Below are positions 26,601-34,158 of a DNA stretch of 64,000 bases, in pieces. A program made the translations under genes and the position numbers. Location: assembly GCF_014636095.1 (NCBI RefSeq), contig NZ_BMDV01000002.1, positions 567,724-631,723 on the forward strand. Direction: 5' to 3'. Position 1 is the first letter of the stretch, and the number at the start of each line of letters is the position of its first letter. The DNA is from Acinetobacter modestus. Lineage in GTDB: Bacteria; Pseudomonadota; Gammaproteobacteria; Pseudomonadales; Moraxellaceae. The notes beneath the pieces were generated by a model. That model made no database searches and had not been told where the DNA came from. It was given only the letters and a program-made list of their open reading frames with translations.

Positions 26601-27030
26601 ATCTATGGCTGATTTGTTGAAGAAGATTCAACATACTTGGTCAGAATTCGATTCTTGGGCTAGAGATGGAAGCTATGATCACATCCCTATAGATCAAGTA
26701 ATCATTGAAAATGCACCTAAGATAGTTGAAAGTAAAATTGACAAAGAGGACCCGATTGTAGTGCTTGAAACACACGGGAAATATCATCTTGTCATTGGTT
26801 TAGATCGAATTATGTTGGCTAAGCAAAGGCATGAAAGATTTATTCCAGCAATCATTTTTGATAGTAAGGATATATCTAAATCAATTATTCAAAGCGCTAT
26901 TAAGCAAGCTGGTTCGAAAGTTGACCCTGTTGCTTTAGCTGCACTTATTTTAGATGAATTAGAGAAAAGCCTAGTCAATAGTTTTGATGATATATCGAAC
27001 CCCATTTTAGATATTCTTTATGTAACATAA
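23662..27030 (+). CDS. DdrB-like multidomain polyvalent protein (PBECR + ParB + PPase-like)
   Basis: A 1122-residue protein. I choose ATG 23662 because the leader hairpin lies upstream of it. Residues about 20-210 resemble the phage Barnase/EndoU/ColicinE5/RelE-like nuclease domain (VIIAPSGIKSAMSHK, then IDIQGLPALPLIIDKA). Residues about 390-800 resemble the DdrB ParB-type domain (TGAPIIGDDLVVESGNGRT, later PILVRIRTSEIDR). Residues about 850-985 are the module often labelled 'inorganic pyrophosphatase' in such proteins (SIRSGTDPNGNEW, GADGDEIDVFV). A further ParB-like stretch follows. FDS occurs at 320, 326, 826 and 996, and FDD at 1108, near the domain joints. Confidence 0.7.
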   Translation: MSKVKNVTNGSEAINAIDILADSLQKYRQDNFDFLSGEPIAEIKSGLILPDAEGKIIKNAMQWLRDWFVENNHGQEFLNEQLGTVIIAPSGIKSAMSHKPKQIDIQGLPALPLIIDKARVLSRSMDDDGKPLENIIVAAPIKIDNQKCYMVVRLRRHTEDKNDKPRFYTQAIMIAEDKKKGNIPSDQVAGQNNLLTQNGGRSRLINVLQDALHVNPVVEPIKIKVYGWKAVDMAKNLSYEQLEILTLKTQKEHLIPENQRVDINIYDKKGRKKLDVLSWAVHYKLKEPKTSQSESDKPLDHEDILRIREKFQKDYEQGAFDSVDGFDSIELDNQDLLGTIDKLIEAVENYHLENSKFLTNKPTSSNPSEQIKNKMATTLMTSPIFDKSKGRIETGGRDHLLNIPYDPLTINHAFRGRSNNVKTAKGTKVSTVFAVLEADQVIASHTATGAENPSYPQELQPRDRSRESSQAWVQKTSNTLDPESLGRSGRADTGAPIIGDDLVVESGNGRTMAIQLAYERGNADEYKEWLIDEAEYFGFSADQINQFKQPILVRIRTSEIDRIQFTVEANQDDKLSFSATERAKTDARRLDENLLSLFTPGEDGDLITASNQKFIQGFLRSLGETEAAQYIGTDGKPTQALVTRMKAAIFSKAYNDDRLLEMMADQTKPDLQNMLNALGVAAPKFIEAQAVSRGDVQDVSSSIVDGIEQALDKRVTNAIIDAANTILAAKQNDQDIVEFVKQQGLFGDLGEGVPELAVFLSKNSRSAKKMSLLFKAMAEFAEKEAIDGQNMGLFGEPEPVSIKDAINYAVKVIEDNYGDNANLSMFDSIDSLTSIDEKAHAAATSPHNDLDFPTAEQKQSGEYQKGHLSIGDLKIAIENPAGSIRSGTDPNGNEWQITMKHHYGFIENTTGADGDEIDVFVKNHLAVEPKCAYIIKQLDINGQFDEQKVIIGAESEEEAKEIYLSNYEKGWQGLGGIKKISMADLLKKIQHTWSEFDSWARDGSYDHIPIDQVIIENAPKIVESKIDKEDPIVVLETHGKYHLVIGLDRIMLAKQRHERFIPAIIFDSKDISKSIIQSAIKQAGSKVDPVALAALILDELEKSLVNSFDDISNPILDILYVT

Positions 27031-27059
27031 GTTGATATATTTATTTCTTGAATAGACTG

Positions 27060-27095
27060 AAGCCTAAATTATAAAAAATTAATTTAGGCTTATTA
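27060..27095 (+). terminator. Terminator after DdrB-like gene
   Basis: AAGCCTAAATT (27060-27070) pairs with AATTTAGGCTT (27081-27091), an 11-bp perfect stem. It isolates the next gene from the phage unit. Confidence 0.75.
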
Positions 27096-27104
27096 GAAAC
27101 AATA

Positions 27105-27133
27105 TTGATTATTTGATAGGTTTTATTTATTTT
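27105..27133 (+). promoter_or_regulatory. Candidate sigma-70 promoter for RES gene
   Basis: TTGATT (27105-27110) and TATTTT (27128-27133) are separated by 17 nt, 28 nt upstream of the ATG at 27161. No GGAAC octamer is present here; the nearest look-alike is TTAGAAAC. Host RNA polymerase could therefore express this gene in the lysogen. Confidence 0.35.
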
Positions 27134-27160
27134 TAAATAACATAAAGAATTGAGTTAAAC

Positions 27161-28537
27161 ATGGAAAGTGAAGTAGATTTTTCAATATGTATCAATTGTG
27201 TAAATGATGAAATTTTAGAAGAGATCATTAAAGAAAAAAATGAAATACATAATTGTTCAGAGTGTGAGAAAAGAAATATTGCTATTCGTTGTGAAGACTT
27301 AGCTAAATTACTAAAAGAAGTAATTGAAGAAAATTTTACTCTAGGTCCTTATAAACCTTATTTTAATAATGATAGCGATCGTCCTGATTTTGTCCAGAGT
27401 GGGTTGAGTCTTCAGGAAGTCATCGATGAGATTATGGGACGTGAAATTTCATTTGGAGAGGAATTGATAGATTTGATAATTGATTCTGAATATTGGCACC
27501 CAGATGATTTTGATAACTGCTTTTTCTCTGAAGATGAAAATTATGTGGAAAATCGATATGACAATTTAAATCTTCAGGGGCAATGGTATCAACTGATTAA
27601 AGAACTTAAAACACAACGAAGATTTTTTAGTGATAATGCTAGAAACTTATTTCATTTCCTTTTTAAAGATTTAAATAAATTATGTTGTTATAGGCCAGTT
27701 AAAAATACAAACAAACAGTATGGCTTTGGTCAAGAAAAAAGAAATGTGATAGAAGTACTCCCAGTCAACACGAAAATTTATAGAGCACGTAGAGCAAATT
27801 CACTTAGAGAAAGTGAGCATTATATATTGAATCCAATTCAAGAATTAGCTCCACCACCAATGGAATATGCCCAGCAAGGGCGAATGAATGCAAAAGGCAT
27901 ATCAAATTTCTATGGAGCATTTGATATAGACACTTGTATAGCTGAAATGCGTCCATCAATAGGAAGTTATATTGTAGTAGGCGAGTTTGAAACTACAAGA
28001 GAACTGAAAATTCTAAATTTTGAATACTTGGAAAATTCATATGGACATATAAGTTATTTTGCCCCAGATTACCAAGATCAAGCTGCACATCGAAGATTTT
28101 TGAAAAAAATACATAAATTAATTAGTTCTCCAATAATAAATGGTCACGAGGATGAATATCTAATAACACAAGTACTAGCTGAATATTTAGCTTATATGCA
28201 TCCAGAAAACTTTGATGGAATTTCCTTTAAGTCAACACAATCTGAAGTAGGTACTAACATAGTACTTTTTCCCAAAAAACCAATCGCAGTTGAAATTTAT
28301 TCTTTTGATTCAGATATTGATTTTTTCGGAAAAGATGCTATTTCAATTGAAGATAAACTTGTTGAGACTAAAGATGAATTAAGTAAGTTTAAAATTAGAT
28401 ATGTGTCAGAAAGTGCAAGTTTGCATCAAATTCAAAAAGTCGCTTATACATCAATAAAAAAAGAATTTGATTTTATTCAACGCTCAGGAAAATCAGGTAT
28501 AGCCTTATTAGAAGAACTGATAGACGAAGGATATTAA
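27161..28537 (+). CDS. HEPN/RES-type protein, candidate toxin or defence moron
   Basis: A 458-residue protein. The N-terminus has a zinc-ribbon-like pair (CINC at 11-14, CSEC at 35-38), followed by a helical, acidic region consistent with a HEPN-type N-terminal domain. Residues about 195-385 have RES-domain features: KIYRARR, ISNFYGAFDIDTCIAEMRP, EYLITQVLAEYLAY and FDGISFKST with GTNIVLF. RES domains of known toxins degrade NAD+. It is more AT-rich than its neighbours, has its own promoter candidate, lacks the GGAAC leader and sits between two polyvalent genes. A lysogen-expressed anti-phage or superinfection function is inferred. No small antitoxin gene is seen beside it. Confidence 0.65.
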   Translation: MESEVDFSICINCVNDEILEEIIKEKNEIHNCSECEKRNIAIRCEDLAKLLKEVIEENFTLGPYKPYFNNDSDRPDFVQSGLSLQEVIDEIMGREISFGEELIDLIIDSEYWHPDDFDNCFFSEDENYVENRYDNLNLQGQWYQLIKELKTQRRFFSDNARNLFHFLFKDLNKLCCYRPVKNTNKQYGFGQEKRNVIEVLPVNTKIYRARRANSLRESEHYILNPIQELAPPPMEYAQQGRMNAKGISNFYGAFDIDTCIAEMRPSIGSYIVVGEFETTRELKILNFEYLENSYGHISYFAPDYQDQAAHRRFLKKIHKLISSPIINGHEDEYLITQVLAEYLAYMHPENFDGISFKSTQSEVGTNIVLFPKKPIAVEIYSFDSDIDFFGKDAISIEDKLVETKDELSKFKIRYVSESASLHQIQKVAYTSIKKEFDFIQRSGKSGIALLEELIDEGY

Positions 28538-28544
28538 TTATTTA

Positions 28545-28620
28545 AATGGAACGTCATAAAAATCATACACTTTACAGCCTTTAACATGAGGACGTTAAAA
28601 AATCCCATGTTGAGGGTTGT
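28545..28620 (+). promoter_or_regulatory. GGAAC leader, copy 11 (DarB-like gene)
   Basis: AATGGAAC at 28545-28552 is a one-base variant, with GGAAC starting 73 nt before ATG 28621. AACATG and CATGTT, extended by GG/CC across a bulge, form a hairpin ending near 28611, before GAGGG. Confidence 0.5.
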
Positions 28621-31600
28621 ATGTCCATATTTGAAAATAACTTTGCCTTAAAACCATCAAATGTTCTTAGTTCGCTAGATCAATTAATTCAAACGTTACA
28701 AAGCATAGATGAAATAACCGTTTACTTTAAAAGAATCATTTCGGGTGAAATTGAAATTGATTTAGGCGAAGCAAAAAAAATCTTATCCTTGGCAAAAACA
28801 GACAAAGATAATCAATATCTTGGTCAAGTTGCAGACTATGTTTTAAATGACTCAGTCCAAAAACTAGACTCTAATTTACAAGCTTATATCGTTAAACAAA
28901 CGGCCAATGAACCAATTGCTAAACTAAATCAAGCAATTGCTTATTATGCTTGTGAGCAAGAGCTCATCGAATACATCACCAAAAAAGGGAAGTCTTTACT
29001 TGTAATTTCTTTAGCTGGTGTACCTGTCAAAACAGCAAAAGAATACGATCCATATGCCTTTATTTATAACCAACACACATTAATCCGTGCCAAGCATATT
29101 CTCGAATTACCAGATTCATTACTTACAGATGATCAGCAATTAATTAAAGAGGTTTTCTCTAATGTTACAGATACCGATTCAGATTTGGCACAACTTAGCG
29201 AACTTCGTCGCGGATCAGGAAGATCAGCAATTTCTCAGTCTGAATCAAATGGAGATGGAGCAACGCCTTCAACAACAGGAACAGCTTCTGTTGAGCAAGG
29301 GCTATACCGAAACGGTAGTATTGGCGTATCAGAAAATAATGATGCAAGTTTACTTGGCGCAGGAAATAGAGGAAATGAACCTTCAAATGGGGGAAGTCCA
29401 ACCAGTCTTGCAGGGGATGACAGCAGCGGAAGCCGTGCGATTTTTAACTCAGGATCACCTACTAGAGACAAGCGAAATAAATCAATTGTTCAATCTGCTA
29501 AGTCAGTTAGAGTTGAGCTAGAAGGTAAAGCAAAATTACAAGCTGAGGCAGAGGGAACACCTACAGAATGGGGATATCCTGAAAATATCAGTGAAGCATT
29601 ACCCTATCTGTTACCCGAACAATGTGATGATATTGTCAAAGCAGAAAAACGCTTAATCATTGATAATGCTAACGGCATGTTATTTACCAATGGTACTGGT
29701 ACAGGAAAAACCTTCACTGGTTTGGGAACCGTCAAACGATTCTTAAATTCTGGTGCTCAAAATATTCTAATTATTACTTTAAGCGACAAAATTGCTCGTG
29801 ACTTTGTGAAGTCGGGGAAGCCTTTAAATATTGATATTCATCAATTATCAAGTATTCAGGATAACGGTAGTAATTCAAATGTTGTGGTCACGACATATGC
29901 GAACTTTGGGCAAAATAAATCTTTAGGTAAGAAAGATTGGGACCTTATCATTGTTGATGAAGCACATACATTAATGCAAAGCGCTGACGGTGAAGTAACC
30001 ACTGCATTAGATAACTTAAGGGCTTTATCTGGGCATCATGCAGGTTTCTACACTTGGGCAAAAATGCGGTTTTCTGAGCGAGATCCTTATGCATTACCTG
30101 AGGAAGAACGTACCGATGAGATGATCAAGGATTGGAATGCTTTTATCCATGATTATAAGGTTGAATGGGAAAAGAATTGGACAGAACAATCTGGGAAACG
30201 TGCAAAAGTCGTTTTCCTATCTGCAACACCATTTTCCTATATCAAAACAGTGGATTGGGCTGAGGGTTATCTCTTTAATTTTACATCACCAGCATCACAA
30301 TTTAGTAACGATTCATATGGAGGCTATAACTCAGGCGGTGCGCGTGAGCGATTCTATATGTCTAATTTCGGCTATAGAATGAGATATAACAAATTGACCC
30401 GTCCAGATGGGGGAGTTGACCAAGGTGTTTTTGAAAGACAATTTGCTGAAAGCCTGAAATCTACTGGGGCATTGGCTGGACGTGAACTAGAATTAAAATT
30501 TGATTATGACCGTAAATTTGTATTGATCAAATCTAACATTGGTCAAAAAATTGATGAAGGTTTGGACTACCTTTGGGATGCTAAAGATGCCAATGGAAAT
30601 AGTCGATTCTCTGATTTGAGTAGCCTCGTGAATAAGCGATTTGACTATCTTTCGCGCCGACGGTTGCTTGAGGCAATTAAAGCAGAAGAAGGCATTCCAT
30701 TTTTCAAAAAGAATTTAGCTTTAGGGCGAAAAGTAATTATTTTCCACGATTATAACGATGGTGGAGGTTTTAGACCGTTTGCGTTTACAGATGATCAATT
30801 TAAATCGATTGATGGTAAATATAACGAAGATGCAGCTGCACAATATCAAGAGTTTGCTCAAGAACGATCTGATTTAGTCCGCTTAAATTGTAATTATAAT
30901 TCTCCACTAGTAACACTACGCCGTGCTTTCCCAAATGCATTGTTATTTAATGGCCGTGTTTCTAAGAAAGATCGTCAAAAAAACGTTGATCTATTTAACC
31001 AGGATAATAGTGGTTTTGATATTTTGATCGTTCAATCAGATGCAGGTTCTACTGGTATCTCACTGCATGATACAACTGGGACACATCAACGGGTGAATAT
31101 CAACATTGGCCAACCTATTAAGCCAGCCAAGCTTCGTCAAACTGAAGGGCGTATTTATCGAGTTGGGCAAGCTTCGAATGCGATTCAGCGTTATTTTACT
31201 ACAGGCACAAACTGGGAACGGACTGCATTTGCTGAAACTATCGCAGGGCGAGCTGAGACAGTAGATAACTTAGCCAAGGGCGAAGATGCTTTAGTGAGTA
31301 TTAAGCAAGCGCTTATCGAAGCATATGAAGAAGCCGAATATCATGAGCCTTCGCTTATGGATGGCGTAGGTGGGAAAGCTTACGATGAAGAAAATGCACG
31401 TATTGCGCGCTTATCTCCTTTCGATAAAGCGATGACTTATTACTATGCAAAAGGTAAGCGTACCGAAAGCCGAAATAATCGTGAGGGTAAAGAGTGGTAT
31501 GCAACGCCTGAACCGCTAGGTTTAAAAATGCTCGAATGGGCAGGTGTACATAAGGGCGATGATGTACTTGAACCAAGCGCAGGCGATGGGGCTATAGGGC

Positions 31601-32331
31601 GATTTGCGCCTAATGATGTCAACCTGACCATGATTGAACCAACTGAATCATTGGCAAGTCGTGCAAAAATGGCAAATACAGGTGCGAATGTAATTGTTAG
31701 TGGTTTTGAGGTCCACGGTACTAATAACAAGTATCATGCAATTGTGATGAATCCGCCGTTTGGAAATGCTGGATCCTTGGCAATTAAGCATGTTCAGAAA
31801 GCGTTCCAACACTTATATGATGGTGGTCGAATCGTGGCACTCATTCCTCGTGGTGCAATGGATGAAAAGCTTTCTAGTTGGATTGCAAACGAAAAAGAAG
31901 CCTATCAAGTTGGTGAAATCACATTACCTTTAAGTACATTTAGAAATGCTGGAACCGGTGTTAATACTCGTATTGTGATTATTGAAAGACATACAAGTCC
32001 AGAAGATGCACCAACTTATCCAAAAAATATGAATTTCTCACATGCAGAAAGTCCTGAACAACTTTTTGAACTTATTCGTGATGCACAGATTAAACCGCGG
32101 AAATTGCGGATTGATGAGCAGCTTGAACGTTACGGGCTATATATGCGAACTGAGCGTAGCAACTATGTTTTTAATGGCGATGGATTAAACGTTGATTACA
32201 TTAAAAAGATTTTAACAAGCTATTGGTTTGCTGAAGTAAATCAATTTGGTGAAGTCGTAATGGCTTATAACAAGTCAGCTGAGATCATTAAGAAAATTAA
32301 AGAGTTCGAAGCCACTTTACAAGCTGCATGA
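28621..32331 (+). CDS. DarB-like helicase-methyltransferase
   Basis: A 1236-residue protein. Residues 1-175 are helical. A Ser/Gly/Asn-rich linker (about 190-300) follows. The SNF2/superfamily-2 helicase has TGTGKT (about 359), VDEAH (about 444) and LSATPF (about 533), plus RQTEGRIYRVGQ (about 839). An adenine-methyltransferase module has EPSAGDG (about 984) and NPPF (about 1044). This matches P1 DarB-type injected proteins, although P1 DarB is much longer. Such proteins protect incoming phage DNA from type I restriction. No FDS motif was seen in it. Confidence 0.8.
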   Translation: MSIFENNFALKPSNVLSSLDQLIQTLQSIDEITVYFKRIISGEIEIDLGEAKKILSLAKTDKDNQYLGQVADYVLNDSVQKLDSNLQAYIVKQTANEPIAKLNQAIAYYACEQELIEYITKKGKSLLVISLAGVPVKTAKEYDPYAFIYNQHTLIRAKHILELPDSLLTDDQQLIKEVFSNVTDTDSDLAQLSELRRGSGRSAISQSESNGDGATPSTTGTASVEQGLYRNGSIGVSENNDASLLGAGNRGNEPSNGGSPTSLAGDDSSGSRAIFNSGSPTRDKRNKSIVQSAKSVRVELEGKAKLQAEAEGTPTEWGYPENISEALPYLLPEQCDDIVKAEKRLIIDNANGMLFTNGTGTGKTFTGLGTVKRFLNSGAQNILIITLSDKIARDFVKSGKPLNIDIHQLSSIQDNGSNSNVVVTTYANFGQNKSLGKKDWDLIIVDEAHTLMQSADGEVTTALDNLRALSGHHAGFYTWAKMRFSERDPYALPEEERTDEMIKDWNAFIHDYKVEWEKNWTEQSGKRAKVVFLSATPFSYIKTVDWAEGYLFNFTSPASQFSNDSYGGYNSGGARERFYMSNFGYRMRYNKLTRPDGGVDQGVFERQFAESLKSTGALAGRELELKFDYDRKFVLIKSNIGQKIDEGLDYLWDAKDANGNSRFSDLSSLVNKRFDYLSRRRLLEAIKAEEGIPFFKKNLALGRKVIIFHDYNDGGGFRPFAFTDDQFKSIDGKYNEDAAAQYQEFAQERSDLVRLNCNYNSPLVTLRRAFPNALLFNGRVSKKDRQKNVDLFNQDNSGFDILIVQSDAGSTGISLHDTTGTHQRVNINIGQPIKPAKLRQTEGRIYRVGQASNAIQRYFTTGTNWERTAFAETIAGRAETVDNLAKGEDALVSIKQALIEAYEEAEYHEPSLMDGVGGKAYDEENARIARLSPFDKAMTYYYAKGKRTESRNNREGKEWYATPEPLGLKMLEWAGVHKGDDVLEPSAGDGAIGRFAPNDVNLTMIEPTESLASRAKMANTGANVIVSGFEVHGTNNKYHAIVMNPPFGNAGSLAIKHVQKAFQHLYDGGRIVALIPRGAMDEKLSSWIANEKEAYQVGEITLPLSTFRNAGTGVNTRIVIIERHTSPEDAPTYPKNMNFSHAESPEQLFELIRDAQIKPRKLRIDEQLERYGLYMRTERSNYVFNGDGLNVDYIKKILTSYWFAEVNQFGEVVMAYNKSAEIIKKIKEFEATLQAA

Positions 32332-32398
32332 TTGGAACTTGTTTATTTTTACTTATTCAAATAGATCAAAAATAGCCTTATTAAGATAGGGCTTTTTT
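32331..32398 (+). promoter_or_regulatory. GGAAC leader, copy 12
   Basis: ATTGGAAC at 32331-32338 overlaps the DarB-like stop, with GGAAC starting 65 nt before ATG 32399. A hairpin (AGCCTTAT 32374-32381 with ATAGGGCT 32386-32393) runs straight into a T-run that touches the ATG. Confidence 0.65.
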
Positions 32399-33241
32399 AT
32401 GGCAAATGACATCAATGGTGTTCAGGCAGCAAATGCTGATAAGACAACTTTACCCGTGGATTATAGTGCTGATCCATTCTGGGGTTATGTGTCTAAACAT
32501 AAATTTGCTGAGTTTAATCTATGCACGATGGAACGTGATGCAGAAACTAAAGAACCAATTTTCTCGTACGACTTGTCACAGCCGACTATTCGAGCATTCT
32601 TGACTGATGGGGATATTAGTTTTGAAAGCCAATGGCAAACGCCGTTTGAGAACTCTAATCCTGAATTAAAAATGCCTATGATGATGGCTGCTCTACAAAC
32701 TGGGCAAGCTTTGGCTTCAGGTGGCGCTGCTGGTACAGCGATTCGAAACAATTTGGGTGATGCTGCAGCTGATCTGATTAGTAAGGGATTTCAACCATTA
32801 GCTGATTTTGCAAAAAGTGTTGAAGGCAAAACCAATCTTAATAAAGTCAATACAACTCAAGTCTTTCTTTCTACAGCTTCAGTTCATCTTAACTTAAGTG
32901 TTTTCTTTATTGCTTTAAAAGATGCTCGAGCAGAAGTCGAGAACAAATTGATGTATCTCCAGTCTTGGTCATTACCGACTCATTTATCACAAGGTACCGT
33001 TTTGACAGATTTAATTTCAGAGGGCGGAGAAGGTCTGTTTTCCGGGTTAATTCCTCCCTACATCACTGTCACCACACACGGCAAAACTTATATGCCTTTT
33101 ATTCTCCAAAGTGTATCAGCGCCGATTGTTGCACCCATTGACAAAGAGGGTAATAGACTAAGCCTTACTGTGAATTTAAGCCTGATTAGTCGAGCAGCTT
33201 GGGATGCTAAAGATGTTCGTAAACTATATAAAGTCGAATAA
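32399..33241 (+). CDS. Phage structural protein, probable baseplate or tail part
   Basis: A 280-residue protein. An Ala/Gly-rich helical segment (MMAALQTGQALASGGAAG, about 98-115) is followed by a beta-rich half with VFLSTASVHLNLSVFFIALKD and TVTTHGKTYMPFILQSVSAP. The C-terminal pattern recalls baseplate or tail-tube-junction proteins. It heads a five-gene run of overlapping or closely spaced genes. The family is not established. Confidence 0.5.
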   Translation: MANDINGVQAANADKTTLPVDYSADPFWGYVSKHKFAEFNLCTMERDAETKEPIFSYDLSQPTIRAFLTDGDISFESQWQTPFENSNPELKMPMMMAALQTGQALASGGAAGTAIRNNLGDAAADLISKGFQPLADFAKSVEGKTNLNKVNTTQVFLSTASVHLNLSVFFIALKDARAEVENKLMYLQSWSLPTHLSQGTVLTDLISEGGEGLFSGLIPPYITVTTHGKTYMPFILQSVSAPIVAPIDKEGNRLSLTVNLSLISRAAWDAKDVRKLYKVE

Positions 33242-33251
33242 AGGATAGTAA

Positions 33252-33950
33252 ATGTTAAATTTTGATCCGATACATATTGGTGGGCAAACCTATCAGTTAA
33301 ATGAAATTACTTTTAATGAAGCGTTAAAAGTAGCTGCAATTGATCCTAAATTGAATGAAAAACGGATAACGTCATTTTTGTCCCAAGCTTTGCAGAATCC
33401 ACAATCACCTTTGTTGATGACAGCTCAAGAACGATATTTCTTGATGATTAAATATGTTCAAAATCAGACTAATACATTATTTTCAACAAATACTGATTTT
33501 TCGAATTGCTTTAAAGAAAATTCTGATTGGATTCATGAAGTATCAGAAGTCGGGGTAACTGTACGCCAGGTCTGTGGCAGTGAAGCAGAGTATTTAGAAG
33601 CACACTGCATGAATGCAGCAGAATGGATTGCCTGTTTATTAGCATTCCAGATTAAGTATGAAAATCATGAGCACTTAGGGCAATTCCCAGACCGTAGTGC
33701 TATCGATCAAGTTTATAAGCAGCAATTTTCTCAACGTCTTGGCTATTTAAAAACGCTTCCTCAGAGTGAATTTAATCTGATCTATCTGGATTACTTAAAG
33801 CTAAATAGCAAGCTTTTTACTCATTTAGAGTTGAGTGTGAACAACGAAGGTTTCGTAGTACAAAGAGGTGCAGATGACGCGCCTATCCGATTTCGTGCCT
33901 CTACCTGTTTTATCGGAATCATCAAAGAGCTGGACAAGTCATTTACTTAG
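33252..33950 (+). CDS. Phage assembly protein, possibly baseplate or tail chaperone
   Basis: A 232-residue mostly helical protein, 10 nt after the previous gene. ITFNEALKVAAIDPKLNEKRI and LMTAQERYFLMIKYVQNQ resemble the start of baseplate-hub/tail assembly proteins, but weakly. The next gene lies in the +1 frame and overlaps its last 77 nt, a layout that sometimes signals a frameshifted chaperone pair; the second gene has its own ATG and ribosome site, so independent initiation is simpler. Confidence 0.45.
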   Translation: MLNFDPIHIGGQTYQLNEITFNEALKVAAIDPKLNEKRITSFLSQALQNPQSPLLMTAQERYFLMIKYVQNQTNTLFSTNTDFSNCFKENSDWIHEVSEVGVTVRQVCGSEAEYLEAHCMNAAEWIACLLAFQIKYENHEHLGQFPDRSAIDQVYKQQFSQRLGYLKTLPQSEFNLIYLDYLKLNSKLFTHLELSVNNEGFVVQRGADDAPIRFRASTCFIGIIKELDKSFT

Positions 33951-34158
33951 TACAGCTCAGAATCTATCAAACCATTGCAAGATGTCATTATTCGATGCGT
34001 TAAGTTTACCTGTAAGTTTTGAAGCAGATTATTATGCTTCAGATGCTTGGGACGAGCGAAAAAAAGAAATAGAAATTGAAGCACAACGACACAATGCATT
34101 ATTCAAACTTGGCAATGAAGTCATTAAATGTTTCAACAATATGAGTGCTAGAAGATGA
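33874..34158 (+). CDS. Small hypothetical phage protein
   Basis: A 94-residue protein. ATG 33874 follows AGAGGTG, inside the end of the preceding gene, and the stop overlaps the next ATG (ATGA). It has a helical C-terminus rich in Lys/Glu (WDERKKEIEIEAQRHNALFKL). The double overlap indicates strict co-translation with both neighbours. Function unknown. Confidence 0.5.
   Translation: MTRLSDFVPLPVLSESSKSWTSHLLSTAQNLSNHCKMSLFDALSLPVSFEADYYASDAWDERKKEIEIEAQRHNALFKLGNEVIKCFNNMSARR

Noticed and set aside
33868..33950. Programmed frameshift joining 33252 and 33874 as a tail chaperone pair
   Set aside because: The overlap is in the +1 frame, I see no slippery heptamer, and the second gene has its own ATG behind AGAGGTG. 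No tape-measure gene is next to it.
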